From contig JAPFBL010000239.1 in NCBI GenBank assembly GCA_026182355.1, positions 977,001-1,041,000 of the forward strand: a stretch of DNA of 64,000 nt, read 5' to 3'. Each line of letters starts with the position of its first letter. Position 1 is the first letter of the stretch. Both the position numbers and the translations under genes were made by a program. Of this stretch, positions 45,194 to 57,744 are shown piece after piece. Source of the DNA: Hermatobates lingyangjiaoensis (Eukaryota; Arthropoda; Insecta; Hemiptera; Hermatobatidae). The notes beneath the pieces were generated by a model. The model worked only from the letters and a program-made list of their open reading frames with translations, ran no database searches and was not told where the DNA came from.

Positions 45194-46140
45194 TGGATAC
45201 CACGGTATTAGATTTCTCTCAACTTTTTCCATCTTTAATTTCTACTGTTACTTCTTTTCGCAATTCTTTAGTTAAAGCTCATGTCACCAAATTGAAATTG
45301 TAGTTTCTTAAGAACTGTCTTGCTGAGCAGGTTGTTCCACGGTTCTTGATGCCTAAATGTTTTTATTAATTGATTGTTGGTCCTTTTTGATAGTTTTCAA
45401 AGACTTCTAATGAAGAAGCATATGGCCATTTGCCAACAAGAAGTTAAGCTTGCTTTTACTGATTCTAATTCAAAGAAGAAAAGAATGGAATCAAAAGTTC
45501 CTAATGATTTTCAAAAGAGAAATATGCCAGATTATATTTATTAGTTATCTGATTCTACAACTTATGAAGTGTTGAATGCCAATCTCACCGACAAGTATTA
45601 TAGTTCATTTAACAAAAAATTAAACAGCATTGTTAAGAATAGCAAGGAATTACTATTCCTTGACTTATTAAGAATTGTCAGATTTACTACTAGATCTCCG
45701 TGTTTGCCTTGTATGTATGGGTTAATTAAAATACATAAAGATTGTAACCCGGTTAGACCCATCGTTAGGTCGGTTGGATCTCTGGGTTACCAGTTATCGT
45801 TCATATTTTGTCCCCATTGGTTAGTACTATTTCCCAGAGTCATATAAAAAATAGTTTGGACCTTTTTTCAAAGTTGAACTTTGTGTCTTTCCGCAACTGC
45901 ACTTTGATGAGTTTTGATGTAAAATCTCTCTTCACAAACGTTCCTATAGAAGATTTGCTGAACTACTTAAGGGCAGAATTAGATAAAAGAAATTGTAGTA
46001 TGCCTATTTCCGTATCTGTTCTTATAGAATTAATTCGTCCTTGTGTCGGTGATTGTTGTTTTTCTTTTAGAGATAAATTTTATAGGGAAAAGTTTGGTTT
46101 AGCTATGGGAAATTGTGGTTAAGCTCTTTCAGCCAAAACA
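45194..46140 (+). pseudogene. Penelope-like element, N-terminus and RT domain
   Basis: The frame starts MDTTVLDFSQLFPSL and soon meets stops. The N-terminal pattern ends LAEQVVPRFLMPK. The RT region is clear: PCMYGLIKIHK (from 45707), NPVRPIVRSVGS, then after a frameshift near 45808 SFDVKSLFTNVPIEDLL (45910), which holds the first catalytic Asp, and KFGLAMGN (about 46093). It ends at a stop where an 'xxLSP' motif would follow. The catalytic DD block and the GIY-YIG endonuclease are missing. The order N-terminal helix, YGLxKxHK and SFDVxSLFTNVP is diagnostic of PLE reverse transcriptases. Confidence 0.9.
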
Positions 46141-48169
46141 ACTGTTCCATTTATTTTCGTATTCACTAATTTATTCTTAACAATTATCCCAATTACATTT
46201 CATCATCACTGACAAAATCTAATCTTATTTTTAAAATAAACCAATTATTAAGTTTATTAGGCATATTTCTGACAATGGGCGTACTTACAGTAAATTTAAA
46301 TGTAAAGCAATTCAAATCTTCGAATTAAATTTCGATGTAACAAAAATTGTAAATGTTTATAACTGTTTAATACAGGGCATTTTTTTCATTATTTAAGAAA
46401 ATGTTGAATTTTTTTTAAAAGACATTGGGTGAATAAATATTGTGAGTGAAAACTAAATATTATAATAATAATAATAATAATAATAATGTTACAAATAATT
46501 TATATAACATTATTTGATGAAAATTAAGCACTAATTTTGAATGTTTTTATGAATTATCTTAAGCTAATCATTTAATAGCTATAATTAAAATCCTTATAAA
46601 ATTGTATCAGCTATTATTTATATTATGTTTCTTTTGTTTTTATGTTGTGCAACTACTTAGAATTAAAAAATTATGTTTTTGTAAACATATTGTAATTTTC
46701 AATTAATAAAATAGAATACAATTTAAAAAAAATGAATCATTTACCACTGACCTTATAATTCTCATGTGTGATTTAGTTTCTTCTGTTTCATGCATTTGAA
46801 CGAAGTTAAGTATAATTGATATTCACTTTTAACTGAATAGCATCGTTAATTTTATCACTTTTTACGTTATAAACAAATCAATTATTTGAGATAAAGGGAA
46901 GAAGAAAACCGGCACAGTGGACACATTTAAATAAAAGATGCCATATTGAATTTGTGAAAAAATTAAGATCTGTTGGCACTAAATGATACCAGTGCATCCA
47001 AATTAGATACAAATTAATTAAGAAACTAATATGGATTAATTTAATGTGTTGAATTTTTTTCAATAAAAAATATTTTATTTAAAACAAGCTTTATATTTTC
47101 ACCATCTGTGGAACTGATTAAACAACTTCTATCAATAAAAGACATCAACAAAACATAAAGACTAATAATATATTTCAATACGTTTCAAGTAATCAATAAT
47201 GGAAATAAGATTATTATAAACTAAATAGGATTAGTATTATTTATAGATTCATAAAAACAGTCCAGCAGAACAATATAAATCAAAATATTCTATTTAAGCA
47301 GTCAAGATGTGTTACCTGTACTTAAAGATTGCAATTGATTAAATGACATCTATCACTTAGATTCGGAACAAACATGTAGAAAATTTTAAAAAAATTAATG
47401 TTATATTAAACGAAATGGAATTAATACACTTGATAAAAGAGTTATTCACTTTAAAGTAGCCCTTTTAATGTTTATTTGTTTATATACAGATCTATATGAT
47501 TTTAGAATACAAGTTCTCTTTTAACATAAAATAAGTCATATTAAACTTATAAATACACATAATAGTAATTATAATGATAATTACTATTAAACAAGATTGG
47601 GTCAATAGTATGTGGGAATTAAACAAACTTTAACATACTGAGGGATAACTATAGTAGATGTTTTTAAATTTCTTTATATCGTATTTAAAACAGTTTTAAC
47701 TGCTATACAGACCATTATATCTTGTCATCATACCAAACAATGAGGAATGAAGCAAATCATTACTGTTATGATATGAAGCATAAGATAATTTGGGTGTTTC
47801 TATATTTTATATGAAGGAATATGGAAATATAGTTGGGAAATGTGATAAGGACAATCAATTAAATTATTTAATCATTTATATATAAATATCATGCCATCAC
47901 AGTGTCTATAGGAAAGGAGAACAGACATATTTTGTTGGTTACAAAAGAATTGATAAGATATATCTTTAAGATAACACGGATTATGAATATGCTTCTTAAA
48001 GACTTTGGAATGGGAGGATTGAAGTAAATTATGATAATAACTGTCAAAACAGGTGATTCTAAACATTTTATAAAATTGGAAGAATGAGAGATGTATACAG
48101 AGTAACACTAAGCCTTCCCACACAAAAATTAATTTTCCTTTTTTTTGTGTTGGAAGACTTAGTGTTTGT
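46141..48169. other. AT-rich, decayed transposon flank
   Basis: Just after the PLE, traces such as RHISDNGRTYSKFKC (about 46265) may be remnants of its RT. An (AAT)n run lies at 46460-46487. The minus frame at 47872-48123 could be the LINE's degraded C-terminus but shows no motif. Confidence 0.35.
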
Positions 48170-49960
48170 TTTTCTCTCTAATCATAACTAAATAGCACAT
48201 AAGAACTGCTTCCGTGGCTCATGAATAACAAAAGTATTGGGATCCTTGAAATCACATGAATTCCTTGTAAACAAACAAAGAAGTTTCATGGTATAGTTTT
48301 TTAAATCAACAATACGACTATTAAAAGTTAATTTACTGCTAAAAATGAATCCTAAATCTTCCATAGAGTCTACTCTGGTCAGAAAGTTACATTTTAATTT
48401 ACAATGGTGTATTATTGTTGTTTTTGAACGGGAAAATGATTTAATGGAAGGCTTAGAAAAATTTATATTGAGATTATTGGAAGAATACCAGTTGAAAAGC
48501 TTATTGATTGAAAGTTGAAGGAGTTTGCAATCTTAATAGGAGACGATCTTGAATTTAAGTTTAAGATCATCAACAAAGAGTAAAAGTGCAACATATAAAT
48601 AGATTGTAGGGAATAAATGTTGATAATTATTGAAAACAGGAATTATTGACCAATATGGAACCCTTGAAGACATTCTGATGTTCCAAAGACGGGTTTGATT
48701 TAAATGTTTTAATTTTAAAGATATGTAAACGTGTAAGGTTATGCAGTTTGTAAGGTAACTTTGCAACCTTACATGTCTCTTGAAATATCAGGAAACTGCA
48801 ATTTAGAAAAGAGTATACCATGATTTATCTGATCTAATGCTTTAGGAAAATCAGTATAAATCACTTCAACCTGCAAACCAGAGTCCATAGAATTGAGGAT
48901 ATTATTTTCAAAGGAAAACAAATTAGTAGACGTTGACTTAAGGAGATAAATTCCATGTTTTTGAGAAATAATACATTTATTATTATCTCTGCTAAGTTTT
49001 CTAATAATTATGGAGTCAAGTATTTTGTAAAAGTGAATTGAATTGATATTGGGATCCAGTTTATGATATCTGACCAGCTTTGTGAAGTGGAAAACATAAT
49101 CTGAATGAAAAATTGTAAATATCGATAAGGGATAGCAATTTCTAACAAATCTTGGAAGGATATTGCCAGGACCAGGTGTTTTATTACTATATAATTTAGA
49201 AATTATGTTTTCAATATGTTCAGATGTGATACTGTAACTGTAAATGTATACATTATGACTATTACTCCTTGATAAAGAAGTAAACGAAGAAGGAGGATCA
49301 AAAACAGAGGAAAAATATTTAATAAATAAGTTAGAAATCGTATGACCTTGTGAGAAAACTCTTAATTCAAATACATATTAGATGACATAGCAATGCTTGA
49401 TTTAGAAGAGTTTACAGTTTACATTGTTCCAGAATGTTTATGTACTGCTATGAATTGTTTTTTATACATCAGCTAAAAACCTGTTATAACATTCCTGATT
49501 AAAACCTAACATTCAGCTCTAAAAGATGAAAATTTACTGTAGTAGTTACTATCTCCAGTTTGTTTTAGTAGTAAATGGTACTCTTTTTGTCTGCTTAATT
49601 TTATCTATTGATTCTAAGAAGAACGATTTTGGATAAGTTGAAATATTATTTGTTTTAATTTTAAGTTTATAATGATCAATGATAAGAAATAATTAGTGCA
49701 TTCATTTATACTCAAGAATGAATATAGTGCCTCAAATAAATCCCAATAATAAGATTAGATAGTAATGAAGCATAATCACCCTTAGAGATATTTTATTTGA
49801 TACTCATAGTATGAAATTCAAGAGGTAGATCTTAAGGAAGTACATGATGTACATATGCAGTAAGAGAAGGATGCTGTTATTTATTATACTATTATAACAA
49901 ATAATACCATAATTTATTATTCATGGTATATTTGATAATATAACATAAAATTCAATATCT
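48170..49960 (-). pseudogene. Non-LTR retrotransposon (LINE) RT, minus strand
   Basis: Read downward from about 49.96 kb: ALYSFLSINECTNYF, YPKSFFLESIDKIKQ, FSSFRAEC and a stretch matching the linker between endonuclease and RT; then SNKTPGPGNILPRF (about 49175), KHGIYLLKSTSTNLFSF, GLQVEVIYTDFPKALDQINH (about 48870, first catalytic Asp), LLLFVDDLKLKFKI (about 48560, the YADD box as FVDD) and the thumb region NWYSSNNLNINFSKP, SMEDLGFIFSSKLTFNSRI. Many stops and frameshifts. The 'QVxVIYTDFxKAxDxxNH' form is typical of Jockey/I-type arthropod LINEs. The endonuclease is not recognised. Confidence 0.85.
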
Positions 49961-51568
49961 CCAGTAATGTATTTTTGACACGAAATGTGACGTTTTATAA
50001 TATATAACAAGAAAACCTCATAATACCGAGTTTATCAGATTAAATAATGCCATTAAAACAAAGTTATCTTATCTGTTTATATAATGAAATTCAAAATCTC
50101 TAATACCGTATATTTGTTATTGTGACTTTTTATAATAAATTAAAAGTAATCCTTATAATATGGAGTTTATAAATTAAATAATGTTACTAAAACAGATACT
50201 CTTACCAAAGCATAAATTAGATTAGAAGTTACTTAAAAAAGTTGAGTGGTATTCAATTCCAGATTCATTGGTCTTTATTTAGTTTATAAATAATTGTAAA
50301 CCATCCAGAAGGTAAGTCCCTTCATTTCGCCCCTACGATACATAATGCGCATATCTTTTATATCGTATGTTCATTTCAACCAATCACAGCTCTCATTTTT
50401 TGCCAAGTAATTTACGTTTTTACTTTATTTTATGGCATCACTTTTATTTATAACAGTTTTAAATGAGTTTAAATGTGTTCTTATTGAAAAATTAAGTTTA
50501 ATATATGTGTATTAAATTACAGGTACGTTGATTGAACGACAGTGCAAGAATACAGAAGATATTGAACATCTTACTTGGGTTAGTGGAAATGTTATATTAA
50601 TTTTCTTTTCAATATTACGAGTTTATTAATTCTTCTTTAGAATATACACTCTTATCTAAAGTAAAATTATATATTACAGTAATACAAGCATACATGCCCT
50701 TCTTTGACTGGTATTTTACAAAAATTCAGAGGTTTTCCAAAATATTATTGGAAATTATAGAATAGTAGAAAAATCATTATTAGTACAGTGTTAATTAAGT
50801 ATATACACCATTTATCACCACTACATCACATAAGAAAAATAGATTATTTAATTTAATTACTACCATATATATCATGCAAGAAATCACATAATCTTTTTCA
50901 AGGCTCAACGAATTTATCAACTGAATCTAAATGGTTTCTTCTATAGCAATGTTCAAAATGAATCTTTTAATATCACTGAAAACAGTTATTTAGTGTACTA
51001 GTTGTACCTATTTTCCAAATTTCTCTTAATAATTTCTGGTCTTAACCAATGTTATTTTCATATTTTTTTTATTTATTGTTATTTAAATTTTTATTTAAAA
51101 TATTTTTTTATATTTTATATTATTTTTAGTTTTATTGAAATCTTTCCATTTATCAATTATTTATTAATTATTTCTGTTTATATTGGTATATTATTACCTT
51201 TTATTGTAACTACTTTAGTTTTTTATTTTATTTTTTCATGTATTATTTTTTTAAAATAAAATTACCCTTAGTGTGAAGGATTTTAGTCAGTAATATCAAT
51301 AAATAAATAAAAAAAATATCATGCTTGAATGCAATTATTCATTAAGTATTAAAATTATATTCTTGCTAGAAAAATTTTGGATTGATAAAATAACCCATTT
51401 AATTTTGGACCGGTTACCAGGCAACTTTTTGGACTGTTAATCCAGGCAACCCATCTTACCCCATTTATTTTACGTCAAAGAAAAAAAATTGGTACTGGTT
51501 CAGGGGCTTAAGTGGTTGATCCCACCACAATAATGTGGCTCCTACCAAAAATAAATTGACTTAGGCAA
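49961..51568. other. AT-rich, no gene recognised
   Basis: The hydrophobic 85-codon frame at 51002-51259 comes from T-rich DNA and has no family features. A CCAAT-type sequence (CAACCAATCACAG, about 50378) has no associated gene. Confidence 0.35.
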
Positions 51569-51850
51569 AATTTAGTTGTGTGGTACTCGTATCACAAAGG
51601 GCCAAACAAATTTAATTGTGTGGTACTCGTATCACAAAGGGCCAAACAAATTTAATTGTGTGGTACTCGTATCACAAAGGGCCAAACAAATTTAATTGTG
51701 TGGTACTCGTATCACAAAGGGCCAAACAAATTTAATTGTGTGGTACTCGTATCACAAAGGGCCAAACAAATTTAATTGTGTGGTACTCGTATCACAAAGG
51801 GCCAAACAAATTTAATTGTGTGGTACTCGTATCACAAAGGGCCAATGTTT
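51569..51850. repeat. 40-bp tandem array, 7 copies
   Basis: Units contain TGGTACTCGTATCACAAAGG at 51580, 51621, 51661, 51701, 51741, 51781 and 51821, nearly identical except the first. An eighth copy lies at 52336, beyond the PLE fragment. Confidence 0.95.
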
Positions 51851-51903
51851 GGCCTATGTGTGTTCTCTTTGGTACTGCCACTGCAACGTAGCCTAATTTA
51901 AAA
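51815..51903. repeat. Long flanking duplication, left copy
   Basis: About 90-100 bp (last array unit plus ATGTTTGGCCTATGTGTGTT and ACTGCCACTGCAACGTAGCC) recurs at 52321-52418 on the other side of the PLE fragment with one or two differences. Confidence 0.85.
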
Positions 51904-52215
51904 TTCAATATATATCGGTGTGATATCGACCACACTCTCACGACGACTGACGATACACTCAAAGCGGGAGCCATCGCAAGACACACCTCCCAGGAACATG
52001 GAAGAAAACTCACCCACCAGGACATTCAAAAGTAAGTCAATGACCCAGCCAGACTACAAATATAAGAAGCCCTCAAAATCATGAAAAATGACCCATTAAT
52101 CAATCATCAACACACAGGGGTGTCACATACACTGCAGTTTCTAGGTGACCACCACCAACTACTCGCAAAGTCAACAGTCAATCACCGCCAAGTATTCAGA
52201 CCATAATATATACTA
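51904..52215 (+). pseudogene. Penelope-like element GIY-YIG C-terminal fragment
   Basis: In one frame TTLSRRLTIH; after a shift AGAIARHTSQEHGRKLTHQD, then EALKIMKNDPLINHQH. This is the second half of the PLE GIY-YIG endonuclease: the arginine helix, the HGRK segment, and the E-A-x-x-I helix with NPxIN-like ending. The GIY and YIG strands are cut off at the 5' side. The same family occurs inverted at 54.22-54.65 kb. Its last part runs into (TATATACT)-like repeats. Confidence 0.8.
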
Positions 52216-52320
52216 TATATACTAAGTATATATAGTATATATTCAATTAAGTATATTAGACTAAGTATATTAGACGATGTATATATTACTATATATACTA
52301 ATATATACTAAGGGCACAAA

Positions 52321-52418
52321 CAAATTTAATTGTGTGGTACTCGTATCACAAAGGGCCAATGTTTGGCCTATGTGTGTTCTCTTTGGGACTGCCACTGCAA
52401 CGTAGCCTAATTTAAAAC
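52321..52418. repeat. Long flanking duplication, right copy
   Basis: See the left copy at 51815-51903. The two bracket about 420 bp containing the PLE fragment and TA-rich repeats. Confidence 0.85.
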
Positions 52419-52951
52419 AACACAACTTTAATTTAAAATATTCCCTGTTTAAATTGAAATAATTTACTATTGTTGAAATTTATATTTAAAATAGTTTGTC
52501 AGTTTGAAAATGTATGTGTACTACACCGCAGTTTAAATTAAACTTGAATTATTTTAAATTAACCCGAAAGAAATATATATTGAAGAAAAATTATATGCCT
52601 GGTAGCTAATTATACACTAATCGTATATACTTGGAGTTGTATTGTTAATTTTAGAAAAAGTTGCACACAGAGTTTTTTTGTTTACAACAAAACATGTTAC
52701 ATTACAATAAGTAAAGTATTGTGACTGTGAAAAAATTGATCTCTAAGTTCTGACGGAATTACATGTTTTGAGGTCCACAAGTTGTTATATGACGTTGTTT
52801 TCGATGATTTGTGTGTGTGCAGTTTTTTGTTTTGTTTTTCCCCACCGGCAGTACCCCTACAATGAGGGAATTTGTTTAATAACAGCATATTTAACGAATT
52901 GCACTACATGCAATTCACTTCTTATGGCTATACAGACTTACTTCTAAGCTG

Positions 52952-52999
<48 letters not shown>

Positions 53000-53455
53000 G
53001 TGTATGGGTGGGTGTATATCCAAAAGTTTGTAAGGACTATGTAGCCTACAATCTTTATGGTATCAAATTAATATTTTACACATAAATGGGCCTCATTGTG
53101 TAAATGTGCTCTGTAGTTTTAGAGTAATTATTCCTGATGGAAAAGTCACCTTTTTTGGTCAATATGTGTTTTAGACATTTTTTTCTCCTAAATTGCTAGT
53201 TCTAGAGTCATGAAATTTTGCCATTATCTTTGAGGCTGCAACAGCAATAACTGACCTCAAATTTTTAATGCCACAGAAAATATTATTTTTTTCAATAAAA
53301 TGTAAACATTTTGATTTATCATTCAATTTGAAAGCTTCTGAGGACGATAGAAGCCATACTGGTTGACGGATCAAAACAAAGTTATACCTAAATAATAGAG
53401 TATTATATGGGAAATGAATTGAGGTAATTTTTTTCGAATTTCATAAACGAAAGGG
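52419..53455. other. Intergenic with (GT)n at 52953-52995
   Basis: No gene recognised. Confidence 0.4.
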
Positions 53456-53459
53456 ACAT

Positions 53460-53558
53460 TAGAATACATTTTAACACGGGATAAACCGAAAATTTCAGTT
53501 TGTAATTGTGTTTCTTTCCTCTGTGTGTTACTCTTCTTCGATTTTGAACTCGTATTGT
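53460..53558 (+). mobile_element. Module E fragment
   Basis: ACGGGATAAACCGAAAATTT then CAGTTTGTAATTGTG and the TTACTCTTCTTCGATTTTG tail; the CTGAAGA part is missing. Confidence 0.65.
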
Positions 53559-53571
53559 GTTCTTTTTTTAT

Positions 53572-53795
53572 AGGCAGAAGTATACATTTTGAAACAGAAA
53601 AACTAAATATTAAAATACAAATTATTTTTCTTTGTGAAATAATTTGTAATGTAATAATTAGTTTTTCAGTTTCAAAATTTATACTTCTGCCAATGAAAAA
53701 GGTTTTAAATAAAAACTGAAACGTTAGCAATGAGAGTTTAATTTGAACCTGAAGAACTGACCGAGTCCCGATAAACTTTACTTTTGTTTTTATAT
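53572..53795. mobile_element. Module C inverted pair, left arm short
   Basis: Left arm 53572-53632, right arm 53636-53795 with TGCCAATGAAAAAGG, GAAACGTTAGC and GACCGAGTCCCGATAAAC. Confidence 0.75.
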
Positions 53796-53810
53796 ATATA
53801 TATATAATAA

Positions 53811-54085
53811 ACACTTTCTTCTTCTCGGAATTTGGTCAGGGTAAATATATGGAATCACCTTTTCCCAACGTTTCGTCTTTATTTTAAGACATCCTCAGGG
53901 CTATAAACTAACAAAAAACAATAAACAATGGATATTTGTCATTTCTACTTTAGAATTGTTTATTGTTTTTTTGTTAGTTTATGGCCCTGAGGATGTCTTG
54001 AAATAAAAATGAAACGTTGGGAAAAAGGTGATTCTATATATTTACCCTGACCAAATTCCGAGAAGAAGAAAAAGTGTTTGTTAGT
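53811..54085. mobile_element. Module I inverted pair
   Basis: Minus arm 53811-53937 and plus arm 53948-54085. Both carry GCC, CTGAGGA, hairpin, GAA, ACGT, T, GG. The outer ends contain CTTCTTCTCGGAATTTGGTC and its complement. Confidence 0.85.
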
Positions 54086-54113
54086 AATTTGTGGTCAAGA
54101 AAACAGTACCGTA

Positions 54114-54117
<4 letters not shown>

Positions 54118-54155
<38 letters not shown>

Positions 54156-54205
54156 AGTTTAAAAGGCCTCAGAACTTATTTTTCTACATTTTTGCTTTTT
54201 GTTTC
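54118..54205. repeat. (TA)n plus module Q fragment
   Basis: (TA)n to 54152, then AAAAGGCCTCAGAAC, which matches the 3' half of the module Q hammerhead-like motif on the plus strand. Confidence 0.6.
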
Positions 54206-54217
54206 ATATATATAGTA

Positions 54218-54655
54218 TATATTCTGGTCTGAATACTGGGCGGTGATTGACTGTTGACTTTGCGAGTAGTTGGTGGTGGTCACCTATAAACTGCAGTGTA
54301 TGTGACACCCCTGTGTGTTGACGATTGATTAATGGATCATTTTTCATGATTTTGTGGGCTTCTTATATTTGTAGTCTGGCTGGGTCATTGACTTTCTTTT
54401 GAATGTCCTGGTGGGTGAGTTTTCTTCCATGTTCCTGGGAGGTGTGTCTGGCGATGGCTCCTGCTTTAAGTGTATCATCAGTCGTCGTGAGAGCGTGGTC
54501 GATATCACACCAATATATTTTGAATTGGCTAGAAGCTGACAATCTTCCATATTGCAGTTATATTTGCATATAACATTGGCCATTTGCAACTCAGCCATGG
54601 CTGTATCTGGGCTATTTTTCATTATCAGGTTCACAGTTATTCTAGTTATATAATA
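54218..54655 (-). pseudogene. Penelope-like element GIY-YIG C-terminal fragment
   Basis: The minus frame reads MANVICKYNCNMEDCQLL, NSKYIGVISTTLSRRLMIHL, then the same C-terminal stretch as at 51.9 kb in a shifted frame. The 'VxYK..C', 'YIG' and 'LSRRL' elements are the GIY-YIG endonuclease core: YIG intact, arginine present. Upstream it joins (TA)n, then an unrelated PLE N-terminal piece (54.68-54.77 kb). Confidence 0.8.
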
Positions 54656-54675
54656 TATATATATATATATAATAT

Positions 54676-54845
54676 TTGTAAAATTTGGAAGCAGTTCTTC
54701 ATTTAAGCATATTTCGTTGAACAGCTGACCGTATTTCACTGATGTCATTACGTTTGGATGAAGGAAAGAAAAAGGTATTCAGAAACCTTGAAAAACTGGT
54801 GAAGAAAATGACATAAGTGGAATACGGTCAGTTGTTCAACGAAAT
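54676..54845. pseudogene. PLE N-terminal fragment and its inverted partner
   Basis: Minus strand 54676-54765 reads SVKYGQLFNEICLNEELLPN then FTNI before (TA)n. This is the N-terminal 'FNxxCLxxxLLPxxTNI' pattern. A plus-strand piece (about 54805-54845) repeats AATACGGTCAGTTGTTCAAC facing it. Confidence 0.65.
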
Positions 54846-54874
54846 ATATATATATATATATAATATATATATAT

Positions 54875-55130
54875 TGTATTTGTTAAAAAGCACAGCGGCT
54901 TCAGCATTAATAATCTTTTTAGAAAGATGTTCTATTTGCCTTATTATTTTCTTGTAATTCACTGGTAGACCAAAAATTAATCTACCTAATTCCATAACAA
55001 GAATAGGAAAACAATCTTGAAGAAAACTAATGAAACAAACTATATTTGACACTACACAAACACAAACTAGGTTAAAAAACTAAAGGGAAACAAGCTTTAC
55101 ACATGGGCCATCATCAGGTAAACAGTTTAC
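54875..55130 (-). pseudogene. PLE family G 5' segment, minus copy
   Basis: The hammerhead-like motif (TTTAC, CTGATGA, TGGCCCATG) at about 55100-55120 is followed by the protein start LGRLIFGLPVNYKKIIRQ and EHLSKKIINAEAAVLFN, ending at (TA)n. Confidence 0.75.
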
Positions 55131-55375
55131 CTGTTACCTGTTAAACTTAAAATATAGTTTGTTTCATTAGTTTTTTTCAAGATTGTTTTCCTATTTTTGT
55201 TATGGAATTAGGTAGATTAATTTTTGAGCTACCAGTGAATTATAAGAAAATAATAAGGCAAATAGAACATCTTTCTAAAAAGATTATTAATGCTGAAGCC
55301 ACTGTGCTTTTTAATAACACTTGTTTAAAAGAAGACTCTCTGTCAGTATACACGAATATATATATATATATATAC
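55131..55375 (+). pseudogene. PLE family G 5' segment, plus copy
   Basis: Head-to-head with the minus copy. The frame at 55202 reads MELGRLIFELPVNYKKIIRQ, NAEATVLFNNTCLKEDSL and SVYTN, then enters (TA)n. Both copies and the one at 31.05 kb stop at or near the same residue. Confidence 0.8.
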
Positions 55376-55481
55376 ATATATTGTTTACTATGAGTTGTCC
55401 GGGAAAAGTAATACGATTCTTCTCCTATTGGTCACTATTTTAACGAATCATATAATATATATATATATATATATAACGATT

Positions 55482-55704
55482 TCACATAAACACGTGAAAT
55501 AACAATCAATGATCTAACCACAATAAGAAATGGGAAAACAAGACTAAGATCTTTCAACCGTAACAAGTGGTCTTCGTCAGAGTCAAAAACCCAACTATTA
55601 TATATATATATATATATCAATGATCAAACCACAATAAGAAATGTGAAAACAAGACTAAGATCTTTCAACCGTAACAAGCGGTCTTCATCAGAGTCAAAAA
55701 CCCA

Positions 55705-55755
<51 letters not shown>

Positions 55756-55857
55756 ATGATCAAACCACAATAAGAAATGTGAAAACAAGACTAAGATCTT
55801 TCAACCGTAACAAGTGGTCTTCGTCAGAGTCAAAAACCCAACTATTATATATATATA

Positions 55858-55888
<31 letters not shown>

Positions 55889-56565
55889 CAATGATCAAAC
55901 CACAATAAGAAATGTGAAAACAAGCTAAGATCTTTCAACCGTAACAAGCGGTCTTCATCAGGTCAAAAACCCAACTATTATATTATATATATCAATGATC
56001 AAACCACAATATGAAATGTGAAACACAGACTAAGATCTTTCAACCGTAACAAGCGGTCTTCATCAGAGTCAAAAACCCAACTATTTATATATATATATAT
56101 ATCAATGATAAAACACAATAAGAAATGTGAAAACAAGACTAAGATCTTTCAAACGTAACAAGCGGTCTTCATCAGAGTCAAAAACCCATATATATATATA
56201 TATATATATATCAATGATCAAAACACAATATGAAATGTGAAAACAAGACTAAGATCTTTCAACCGTAACAAGCGTCTTCAGCAGAGTCAAAAACCAACTA
56301 TTATTATATAATATATATATATATTATATATATATATATATATATTTATCAATGATCAAACCACAATAAGAAATGTGAAAACAAGACTAAGATCTTTCAA
56401 CCGTAACAAGCGGTCTTCATCAGAGTCAAAAACCCAACTATTATATATATATATATATATATCAATGATCAAACCACAATATGAAATGTGAAAACAAGAC
56501 TAAGATCTTTCAACCGTAACAAGCGGTCTTCATCAGAGTCAAAAACCCAACTATTATATATATTA

Positions 56566-56597
<32 letters not shown>

Positions 56598-56959
56598 CAA
56601 TGATCAAACCACATTAAGAAATGTGAAAACAAGACTAAGATCTTTCAACCGTAACAAGCGGTCTTCATCAGAGTCAAAAACCCAACTATTATATATTATA
56701 TATATATTTATATATATATATATATATATATATCAATGATCAAACCACAATAAGAAATGTGAAAACAAGACTAAGATCTTCAACCGTACAAGCGGTCTTC
56801 ATCAGAGTCAAACCCCCCAATATTATATATATATATATATATTATAATTATATATATATATATATCAATGATCAACCACAATAAGAAATGTGAAAACAAG
56901 ACTAAGATCTTTCAACCGTAACAAGCGTCTTCATCAGAGTCAAAAAAACCAACTTTATT

Positions 56960-57001
<42 letters not shown>

Positions 57002-57108
57002 CAATGATCAAACCACAATAAGAAATGTGAAAACACGACTAAGATCTTTCAACCGTAACAAGGGTCTTCATCAGAGTCAAAAACCCAAAAACTATATATA
57101 GACATATT

Positions 57109-57152
<44 letters not shown>

Positions 57153-57357
57153 AATATCAACCACATTAAGAAATGTGAAAACAAGACTAAGACTCTTTCA
57201 ACCGTAACAAGCGTCTTCATCAGAGTCAAAAACCCAACTATTATATATATATATATATATATTTATAAATCAATGAACAAACCACAATATAGAAATGTGA
57301 AAACAAGACTAAGATCTTTCAACCGTAACAAGCGGTCTTCATCAGAGTCAAAACAAC

Positions 57358-57391
<34 letters not shown>

Positions 57392-57710
57392 CAATGATAA
57401 AACCACAATATGAAATGTGAAAACAAGACTAAGATCTTTCAACCGTAACAAGCGGTCTTCATCAGAGTCAAAAACCAAATCTTATATATATATATATATA
57501 TATATATCAATGATCAACCACAATAAGAAATGTGAAAACAAGACTAAGATCTTTCAACCGTAACAAGCGGTCTTCATCAGAGTCAAAAACCCAACTATTA
57601 TATATATATATATATATATATCAATGATCAAACCACAATATGAAATGTGAAAACAAGACTAAGATCTTTCAACCGTAACAAGTGGTCTTCGTCAGAGTCA
57701 AAAACCCAAC

Positions 57711-57744
<34 letters not shown>

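Noticed and set aside
50370..50400. Promoter with CCAAT box
   Set aside because: A single short motif with no associated start site or gene.
51002..51259. Membrane protein or mitochondrial insertion
   Set aside because: Hydrophobicity follows from T-rich DNA; no conserved mitochondrial motif was recognised.
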